From: Selenomonas sp.
GTDB lineage: Bacteria; Bacillota_C; Negativicutes; Selenomonadales; Selenomonadaceae
DNA: 28,884 nucleotides
Direction: 5' to 3'
NCBI RefSeq assembly: GCF_024693525.1
Contig: NZ_JAILKR010000096.1
Span: 1-28,884, forward strand
Within the stretch, counting starts at the first letter, position 1; every line of letters starts with the position of its first letter. Of the stretch, positions 23,322 through 28,884 are shown piece by piece. The translations under genes were made by a program, and so were the position numbers. The notes beneath the pieces are model-generated. The model was not told the DNA's origin. It was given only the letters and a program-made list of their open reading frames with translations, and did no database searches.

Positions 23322-23525
23322 TTAGTTTTCCGAATCGGCGTGTTTTACAATGGCACGCACCATTTTTTCGAACTTCGGCCGGGGAAGCATCACCAAGTGA
23401 CCGCACCCTTGGCATTTCAGACGGAAGTCCATGCCGACCCGCAGGATTTCCCATTCACTGCTGCCGCAGGGATGCGGCTTCTTCATGCGAACGATATCGC
23501 CCAGGCTGTACTGTTGTTTTTCCAT
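23322..23525 (-). CDS. DUF951 domain-containing protein
   Basis: The 67-residue protein matches the short DUF951 family: YSLGDIVRMKKPHPCGSSEW, then LRVGMDFRLKCQGCGHLVML and a PRPKFEK tail. Cys in PCGSSEW and the CQGCG pair suggest a small metal- or nucleic-acid-binding fold; function is unknown. The start is set at the ATG at 23525, which has GGGGAGA 7 nt upstream. The frame is open to 23570, but that would overlap the divergent amidase start. Only 31 bp separate the two start codons, so promoters for each gene must lie in or across the other. Confidence 0.88.
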   Translation of the reverse strand: MEKQQYSLGDIVRMKKPHPCGSSEWEILRVGMDFRLKCQGCGHLVMLPRPKFEKMVRAIVKHADSEN

Positions 23526-23556
23526 TCTATCTTCTCCCCTCATGAGGTGATTTACT

Positions 23557-24354
23557 ATGAAAGTTGCCATCCTGCAGATGGCAGTCGCATTAGGCGAGCC
23601 CCAAAAGAATATCGCAAACCTCTATCGCATGGCAGAAGCCGCCATGGAGAGCCGCCCGGATGTCCTGCTGCTGCCGGAACTATGGCCGGTGGGCTTCTAT
23701 CCCCAGCCAATCCTGGACTACGCGGACGCAGATGGCAGACAAATGCGCGACACTTTGTCCCAGCTGGCCAAGCGGTATCAGGTCAACATCGTCGGCGGCA
23801 CCGTCGCCAATGCCATCGGCAAACAGGTCTTCAACACCTGCTATGTCTTTGACCGCGGTGGCCAGCTGGCCGCCACTTACCATAAGACCCATCTCTTCAC
23901 CCCCAGCGGAGAAGCCGAGGATTTTGAACCAGGAAACAGCCTCGTGACAGTTACCCTTGACGGCGTCAAATGCGGCATCGCTGTCTGCTATGACATCCGC
24001 TTTCCCGAATTCACCCGCCAGCTGACCCTTTCCGGCATCAGTGTTCTCTTCCTGCCCGCCGCCTGGCCACAGACACGGCTGTTCCACTGGCAGACGCTTA
24101 TCCGCGCCCGAGCCATTGAAAACCAGATTTTCATCGCGGCCTGCAACGAAGCGGGGCTAGGCCCCCACGACACGCCAATGGCTGGCCACTCAGCTCTCAT
24201 CGACCCGTGGGGTGAAATCCTCGCCGAAGCCGGGGAAGAGGAGGACATCCTGCAGGGGAATCTGCGGCCAGCCATCCGCACCCAGATAAAAGAAACCATG
24301 GATGTTCTCGCCGACCGACGCGAAACGCTATATCTTTCCAAGCCGAAAAAATAA
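23557..24354 (+). CDS. Carbon-nitrogen hydrolase family protein (omega-amidase/nitrilase superfamily)
   Basis: This 265-residue cytoplasmic hydrolase has the superfamily triad Glu41 (LLLPELWP), Lys110 (YHKTHLF) and Cys144 (GIAVCYDIRFPE). The context TPSGEAEDFEPGN and the GHSALIDPWGEIL stretch match the YafV/NIT2 omega-amidase-like branch. This group hydrolyses alpha-ketoglutaramate-type omega-amides, but the real substrate is not evident. GAGGTG precedes the ATG. The stop codon lies within the stem of the downstream terminator (24348-24394). Confidence 0.92.
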   Translation: MKVAILQMAVALGEPQKNIANLYRMAEAAMESRPDVLLLPELWPVGFYPQPILDYADADGRQMRDTLSQLAKRYQVNIVGGTVANAIGKQVFNTCYVFDRGGQLAATYHKTHLFTPSGEAEDFEPGNSLVTVTLDGVKCGIAVCYDIRFPEFTRQLTLSGISVLFLPAAWPQTRLFHWQTLIRARAIENQIFIAACNEAGLGPHDTPMAGHSALIDPWGEILAEAGEEEDILQGNLRPAIRTQIKETMDVLADRRETLYLSKPKK

Positions 24355-24394
24355 GACGCAAGGAGCAGACAGCCTGCTCCTTGCGTCTTATTTT
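24348..24394. terminator. Bidirectional terminator between the amidase and torD-like genes
   Basis: Bases 24348-24367 and 24375-24394 form a perfect 20-bp stem with a 7-nt loop and A/T-tract ends, between two convergent genes. The amidase stop codon (24352-24354) is inside the stem. Confidence 0.93.
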
Positions 24395-24446
24395 ACGTTA
24401 TAAAAAAGGGAACGTCAATATAGGGGAAAAGCCTGTAAAGCAGGGA

Positions 24447-25043
24447 TTACGCTTCACAAGCCTCGAGGGCAATCAATTCCTGCTCCGACAGCAGGAACGT
24501 GTTCAGTGCGGCAGCCACATCTTTGCAGAAAGAAGATACACTGTAACGACGCACATCGCGAAGATGGTCATAAAACCATGCGAGAATGTGTTCCTTCAAA
24601 AACCACTGATAGGTTTGCCAGAGCCCCGTAGCCTCCTTGGTTTTAAGGGAGGGCAAGCCGGCCAAGTTTTCAAGGAGTTTGCTCATAAAAGCAAAGGAAT
24701 AAAAGACATGGCCATCAAAATCATCGTCCTCTTCCGCCGATGCCATACCGGCTTCCACGCAGGCACGGCGCACCAGCAGATTCTCCGCTTCAATCATCTG
24801 GGAATTGACCTTGTGATAAAACGCCTCAAAGGGTGGCGCCAACAGCGTGCACGGCCCGATAAAGAGCTGATTGTAATCGTAGGCACTATCCACATCGATT
24901 TTCGGCACGACAACCCGTCCCGGCAGCAGCGCACCAATATGCTGGGCGGCTGCTTTGCCCGAACGCAGGACTCCCGAGTAATACTCCGACAACTCGCGGT
25001 ATATCTCTGCTTTCTGCAGCAAGGCTTCCCTGCTTTCACACAT
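24447..25043 (-). CDS. TorD/DmsD-family molybdoenzyme chaperone
   Basis: The 198-residue all-helical protein resembles TorD-type chaperones, which bind apo-molybdoenzymes during cofactor loading. The family signature is seen at residues 57-76 (YNQLFIGPCTLLAPPFEAFY, cf. YxxLFxGPxxLxAPPxESxY), followed by a helical C-terminal half. It sits 145 bp after the PucR-type regulator and within 2 kb of a molybdopterin oxidoreductase, its obvious client. That enzyme lacks a Tat signal, so the chaperone's role here is probably cofactor insertion rather than export proof-reading. The start is the ATG at 25043, with AAAAGGAAA upstream. Confidence 0.85.
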   Translation of the reverse strand: MCESREALLQKAEIYRELSEYYSGVLRSGKAAAQHIGALLPGRVVVPKIDVDSAYDYNQLFIGPCTLLAPPFEAFYHKVNSQMIEAENLLVRRACVEAGMASAEEDDDFDGHVFYSFAFMSKLLENLAGLPSLKTKEATGLWQTYQWFLKEHILAWFYDHLRDVRRYSVSSFCKDVAAALNTFLLSEQELIALEACEA

Positions 25044-25169
25044 TTCCTTTTCACACCTTTTCTAAAAATTTTCCGCACGCTTCGATTTTCCTATTCATTT
25101 TACTAGAACTTTTGCCCGCGGATACTGTAAATTTCTCCAAACATCTATGACAAAAAATATATATTTACA

Positions 25170-25199
25170 CAAAGGATTAAACGAAAATTTAATACTTTG
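25170..25199 (-). terminator. AT-rich inverted repeat at the end of the PucR-type gene
   Basis: CAAAGGATTAAA (25170-25181) is complementary to 25188-25199 with one mismatch and overlaps the stop codon. The stem is weak and AT-rich, so it may attenuate transcription into torD rather than terminate it. Confidence 0.35.
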
Positions 25200-26373
25200 T
25201 CCGCTTGATGATGCGGATTGCCTGACAAGCCACGTAAAAACGCACCCGGTCGCTGGCCCGCCCCAGCTCTACCCCTAGGATCTCCTGAATCTTTTTCAGG
25301 CGGTTGCGCAAGGTATTGACATGGATAAAAAGCCGCTCACTGGCCTGGGGCAGGGACTCATTCTCCTGAAAATAAGCCTCCAGGGTATCCAGATACCCCG
25401 TGTTGTTTTCCTCATCGTATTCCATAAGCGGCCCCAAAGTCTCCTGAACGAAATCATCCAGTTCCTCCGTCCGGATATGGGAAAGCAGCTTCAGCACACC
25501 GAGCTCCTCATAACAGGTAAGCCCGTTTTCTGGCTGGCGGAAACGGCCCAGGCTGACTGCCTGGCGGGCCTCCTGCAAGCTGCGGCAAAAATCCGAAGCC
25601 AGCGAATACAGCCGGCCAATACCAACGGAAAAAGCCGGCAAATGAGGACTGCGCTCCCGAACCTGCGACATCATCAAGCGGATTGTCTTGGACAAAGCCC
25701 CCTGACAGCGCAGTTTCTGCCCGGAATCCGCCAACAGCACCACCAACTGATCCCGCAGCTGCATCGTAACCGGCTGGGCAAACCGCGCCGCCAAAAAGCG
25801 CCCCCATTCATGCTCAAGCTCATCGAGGATGCACTTCTCCTGCCCGGCTGGCAAGGGATTGTCGAAGTCAATCACCAGTACATGATGGGGCCGTTCCAGA
25901 TTCATATTCCAGAGTTTCCCCAGCTTAATCATCTCATCGGAGGTCTCGAAATTATGATAAAGCAAATCGTAGAGGAACTGCTCCCGATGGCTTCGCTGTT
26001 CCCGGCGAATCTCCTGCTCATGCCAGAGCAGGAAATTCAGATGATGCACCAGCTGGTCCAAAAAATCCTTTTCCGCTGGAGTCAAGTCTGCCGAATCCAC
26101 TTCCACCACCAGCCACCCAAGGGACTGGGACTTTATATATAAATTGCGAAGCGTAATCCCCGGGAAAGACTTCTCTCGCTTTTGGAGCAGAGCCTGCCGG
26201 CGGTTGCGCAGCAAAGACAGCACCGCTTCCGACAGGCCATCGGTCTTGTAACGGACGTCGCCCATGGGATCGATTACCGCCAGCTCTACATCGAGCTGCT
26301 GACTGGCTATGTTCATTTTCTCTTCTATTGTATTATGACGCCAAAGCTGCTCGGCATCATATTCACTTGCCAT
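25189..26373 (-). CDS. PucR/CdaR-family transcriptional regulator
   Basis: From the ATG at 26373 the protein has 394 residues, with GGGGAAG upstream. An N-terminal sensory part (about 1-125, GAF-like and acid-rich) is followed by a central GGDEF-like CdaR segment and a C-terminal PucR helix-turn-helix. The last reads YLDTLEAYFQENESLPQASE followed by LFIHVNTLRNRLKKIQEILG. Regulators of this family respond to metabolites such as purines, sugar diacids or amino acids and often control adjacent operons. The start overlaps the end of the ferredoxin-like gene by 11 nt (ATGGCAAGTGA), implying translational coupling. Its target is likely the divergent oxidoreductase operon. Effector unknown. Confidence 0.88.
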   Translation of the reverse strand: MASEYDAEQLWRHNTIEEKMNIASQQLDVELAVIDPMGDVRYKTDGLSEAVLSLLRNRRQALLQKREKSFPGITLRNLYIKSQSLGWLVVEVDSADLTPAEKDFLDQLVHHLNFLLWHEQEIRREQRSHREQFLYDLLYHNFETSDEMIKLGKLWNMNLERPHHVLVIDFDNPLPAGQEKCILDELEHEWGRFLAARFAQPVTMQLRDQLVVLLADSGQKLRCQGALSKTIRLMMSQVRERSPHLPAFSVGIGRLYSLASDFCRSLQEARQAVSLGRFRQPENGLTCYEELGVLKLLSHIRTEELDDFVQETLGPLMEYDEENNTGYLDTLEAYFQENESLPQASERLFIHVNTLRNRLKKIQEILGVELGRASDRVRFYVACQAIRIIKRTKY

Positions 26374-26923
26374 GAATTTTCTTCCCCTCTTTACGCCAGA
26401 AACAAACCGGCTCCCTTGCCTCAATAAAACGCATCGACGGACGCGTATAGCGCACCAGCGGATCCCCAGGAAAACCATTTTGCTCCTCGCCAAGGGTAAT
26501 CAGCCTCAATGCGCCCACTGGACATATTTCGACGCACATAGGCTTTTTCCCTTCTTTTAGCCGGTCCAGGCAGAAATCGCATTTCTCTGCCTTTCCCGTT
26601 TTGACATTGATATGGGGCGCCTCATAGGGGCACGCCCCCACACAGCGGCCACAGCCGACACAGCGCTCGCTATGATGGATGACCACGCCGTTGCGCAGTT
26701 TGTCGTAACAATTCTCCGGACAAACGCGGATACATTCCGGCGACGCACAGTGATTGCAACCTAGGGTTAAAAATCCCTGGGGGCGTTCACCATCTCCCAT
26801 CCGTTCCACATGGCGAAAACTCCGCTCGGCCTCTGGATGCTGATGCGCGCAGGCCATTTCGCAGGCCCGACAGCCGACACATTTGGACAAATCTACCTCA
26901 AATCCCAGTTGATGTGGTTTCAT
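26363..26923 (-). CDS. Four-cluster 4Fe-4S electron-transfer subunit (DmsB/PsrB-like)
   Basis: The 186-residue ferredoxin-like protein has sixteen cysteines in four cluster groups: Cys15/18/21/25, Cys56/59/64/68, Cys88/91/94/98 and Cys115/118/130/134. Characteristic stretches include CVGCRACEMACAHQHP and CVGCGRCVGACPYEAP. It is the typical beta subunit of DMSO-reductase-family enzymes and would pass electrons to or from the divergent molybdopterin subunit. There is no signal peptide and no membrane anchor, so the complex should be cytoplasmic. AAGGAGG lies 7-8 nt before the ATG. It leads an operon with the PucR-type regulator. Confidence 0.94.
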   Translation of the reverse strand: MKPHQLGFEVDLSKCVGCRACEMACAHQHPEAERSFRHVERMGDGERPQGFLTLGCNHCASPECIRVCPENCYDKLRNGVVIHHSERCVGCGRCVGACPYEAPHINVKTGKAEKCDFCLDRLKEGKKPMCVEICPVGALRLITLGEEQNGFPGDPLVRYTRPSMRFIEAREPVCFWRKEGKKIHGK

Positions 26924-26950
26924 ATCCGCGCCTCCTTCCTAATCTATCTA

Positions 26951-26959
26951 TGTTATAAT
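26951..26959 (+). promoter_or_regulatory. Extended -10 promoter of the molybdopterin oxidoreductase
   Basis: TGTTATAAT (26951-26959) is a full extended -10. No good -35 is present, so activation by a regulator is plausible. It overlaps the oppositely oriented -10 box of the ferredoxin operon. Confidence 0.55.
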
Positions 26960-26979
26960 GATAGCACAAAAATAGTCAG
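26952..26979 (-). promoter_or_regulatory. Promoter of the ferredoxin/regulator operon
   Basis: Minus-strand CTGACT (26974-26979), a 16-bp spacer and TATAAC (26952-26957). The -10 box overlaps that of the divergent oxidoreductase promoter. Confidence 0.5.
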
Positions 26980-26995
26980 AAAGGGGAGTTTCTCA

Positions 26996-28884
26996 TTGAA
27001 CCGGCAAACCTATACCATCACCCGTCACATGTGTCCACGCAACTGCTACGACTCCTGTCCCATGCTTGCCTATACCAGTCACGGGCGCATCGACCACATA
27101 ACGGGCGATTCCCTGACCCCCGGTGCCTCCCGGCAGCTCTGTTCCAAGAGCAATCAAATCCTCTCCACCGTCTATCATAAAGACCGGCTCCTCTATCCCA
27201 TGATCCAACACGAACGCGGCAGTGGCCATTGGCAGCGAATCTCCTGGGATACCGCCATCGACATCATCGCCCGCAAGATTCTCGACCTCAAAGAACGATT
27301 TGGCTCCCCCCTGCCCCTCTGCCTCAACAAATACTCGGGCAACTTCGGCCTGCTGCGCAACGCCTGCGAAGGCATGTTTAACAGCCTGGGCCCCACTACC
27401 CAGACCATCGGCACCCCATGCTTCTCCTCGGGACTTGATGCACAAAAACTGGATTTTGGCGGCAACATCACCTCCCAGACCCAAAGCCTCGTCAATTCCA
27501 AACTCATCCTGCTCTGGGGCGTCAACCCGGCTTGGACCGCCATCCATACCATGCCCGCCCTCTATGCCGCCCGGGAATGCGGCGCCAAAATCGTCGTAAT
27601 CGACCCCATTCGCACCGAAACCGCCAACAAGGCCGATTACTTCATCCAACTGCGACCCGGAAGCGATTCTGCCCTGGCCCTGCTGCTCCTCTGCCGTCTC
27701 CACGAGCAGCACCGTCTCACCACCAAATCCGATAAAATAAAGGGCCTCAAAGAATTTCTAGCGGGGCTTTCCCAAATCGACCAGTCAAAACTGCTGGCAG
27801 CCGTCGACCAGACCGAGGAAGCCATTGATTTCCTCGCGGGCCTTATCGCTGCCCATCACCCCATGCATATCTGGGCGGGTTTCGGCCTCCAGCGGCATCT
27901 GCAAGGAGGCCTTTCCATCCGGCTCATCGACGCCCTTTCCATGCTGACTGGCAACATCGGCATCGCTGGCGGCGGCGTCAATTTCGCCGACCGCGATGCC
28001 TTCCAATTGCCGCGCCCCATCCAGCAGTGCCGCGACGATACCCGCTTTGTCAATATCAATCAGTTCTCCCACACCCTGCAAACCTTAAAGGACCCGCCAG
28101 TCCGTCTGCTCTGGATTGCCTGCCGCAATTTACTGTCCCAGGACGTGGGCCTGCAGGAACTTCACGCCCTTTGGCCCAACTTGGAACTCATCGTCACAGC
28201 GGATAAATTCCTAACGCCAACGGCTCAGATGTCTGACATCGTGCTGCCCGTCACCACCGAATTTGAAGACCTTGACGTCTATACGGGTTACTTCCAGCAG
28301 TGGCTCGGCATCAACGAACGGGCCATCCCCCCTCAAGGAGAGACAAAAAGCGACCTTGAAATCGCCCGGCTGCTGACCCGCCGCCTAAACGAACTGGCTC
28401 CAGGCACCAGCACCTTCCCCGCCCATCTCACCGATGAAGAATTTCTGGACCGGGAACTCCCCGAATCACTCTGTCTCTCCATCGGCATCAAAAACTGGCG
28501 CCAGCTGCGCAAAGGCGCCATCAAAGTGCGCCCCACGCCCATTGCCTGGGAGGGCCAGCACTTTGCCACCGACGACGGCAAATTCCACTGCTGTCCCATT
28601 CCCCAAAACCTTGTCCAACTACTCCCCTCGGAGGAAATGCCCTTCTACTTCATCACGCCACATGCACAACAGAACATCAACAGCCAGATTCACACGCGGC
28701 TAAAAGAACTTTCCGAATACCCCATCGTCTACCTGCACCCCCAACCAGCCAAACAGCGTGGGCTTTCGGAATCCCAGCAGGTTATCCTCTGGAACCAATA
28801 CGGAAAACTGACCGGAATCGTCTGCTTCGACAGCAGCCTGCCTCCTGACGTCATCCTCTGTTATCAAGGCAGCAGCAAACACGG
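26996..28884 (+). CDS. Molybdopterin-dependent oxidoreductase, DMSO-reductase superfamily (partial, 3' end outside window)
   Basis: The frame is open from a TTG at 26996 to the window end (629 codons), so the gene is truncated only by the window. AAGGGGAG lies 7-8 nt before the TTG; the first ATG (27029) directly abuts the cluster motif, so TTG is the better start. An N-terminal 4Fe-4S site is formed by Cys13, Cys17, Cys21 and Cys49 (MCPRNCYDSC, then LCSKSN). The bis-MGD domains follow (LILLWGVNPAWT, VVIDPIRTETA, RPGSDSALAL). Cys142 in GTPCFSSG occupies the place of the Cys in the GSLCxAAG region of relatives and is a candidate Mo ligand. There is no twin-arginine signal, so a cytoplasmic enzyme is expected. 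Substrate unknown. Confidence 0.92.
   Translation, partial: MNRQTYTITRHMCPRNCYDSCPMLAYTSHGRIDHITGDSLTPGASRQLCSKSNQILSTVYHKDRLLYPMIQHERGSGHWQRISWDTAIDIIARKILDLKERFGSPLPLCLNKYSGNFGLLRNACEGMFNSLGPTTQTIGTPCFSSGLDAQKLDFGGNITSQTQSLVNSKLILLWGVNPAWTAIHTMPALYAARECGAKIVVIDPIRTETANKADYFIQLRPGSDSALALLLLCRLHEQHRLTTKSDKIKGLKEFLAGLSQIDQSKLLAAVDQTEEAIDFLAGLIAAHHPMHIWAGFGLQRHLQGGLSIRLIDALSMLTGNIGIAGGGVNFADRDAFQLPRPIQQCRDDTRFVNINQFSHTLQTLKDPPVRLLWIACRNLLSQDVGLQELHALWPNLELIVTADKFLTPTAQMSDIVLPVTTEFEDLDVYTGYFQQWLGINERAIPPQGETKSDLEIARLLTRRLNELAPGTSTFPAHLTDEEFLDRELPESLCLSIGIKNWRQLRKGAIKVRPTPIAWEGQHFATDDGKFHCCPIPQNLVQLLPSEEMPFYFITPHAQQNINSQIHTRLKELSEYPIVYLHPQPAKQRGLSESQQVILWNQYGKLTGIVCFDSSLPPDVILCYQGSSKH

Noticed and set aside
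26993..27712. 239-codon minus-strand frame at the start of the oxidoreductase
   Set aside because: The plus strand encodes an unmistakable molybdopterin oxidoreductase from a TTG start; the minus frame is its shadow.

Overview
The window reads as a chromosomal segment of a diderm Firmicute of class Negativicutes, most likely Selenomonas or a close relative. The main reason is an array of five outer-membrane proteins with the OmpM layout: signal peptide, one S-layer homology (SLH) domain, a short coiled coil, and a beta-barrel ending in Phe. SLH domains of this kind anchor the outer membrane to polyamine-modified peptidoglycan in Selenomonas and Veillonella. Other genes fit a fermentative anaerobe: succinyl-CoA ligase, an iron-containing alcohol dehydrogenase, and a cytoplasmic molybdenum/Fe-S oxidoreductase.

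Layout. 1-293: hairpin-rich non-coding DNA and a perfect 24-bp stem-loop. 294-4646 (minus): a compact galM - dehydrogenase - sucC - sucD operon behind one good promoter with a palindrome at its predicted start. 4896-5168: a small plus-strand gene closed by a bidirectional terminator. 5301-7668 (minus): an AT-rich pair, a secreted PPC-like protein and a 491-residue protein I do not recognise, probably acquired. 7942-10389 (minus): a REC-degenerate GGDEF-EAL c-di-GMP phosphodiesterase and a HAD phosphatase. 10534-13193: an AzgA-type purine permease divergent from a Crp/Fnr regulator and a small membrane-anchored protein. 13247-15352: alanine racemase divergent from a NusG-domain-II protein and a Gx transporter. 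15440-23047 (minus): five tandem ompM paralogues, each with its own promoter, leader and terminator. 23322-24354: DUF951 and a nitrilase-family amidase, divergent with start codons 31 bp apart. 24447-28884: a TorD-like chaperone, a PucR/CdaR-type regulator, a four-cluster ferredoxin subunit and, divergently, a molybdopterin oxidoreductase cut by the window end.

The most interesting observation is an 18-nt motif, GAGGAAACANGGANACTC, in the 5' leader of all five ompM genes. It lies about 27-31 nt after the predicted transcription start and 68-77 nt before the start codon, although the rest of the leaders have diverged. This looks like a shared regulatory element of the major porins. Other points of note are a similar palindrome at the galM-operon and alr promoters, a probable leaderless gene at 14438, an antisense-overlapping amidase transcript, and a repeat element that supplies the C-terminus of the Gx transporter.
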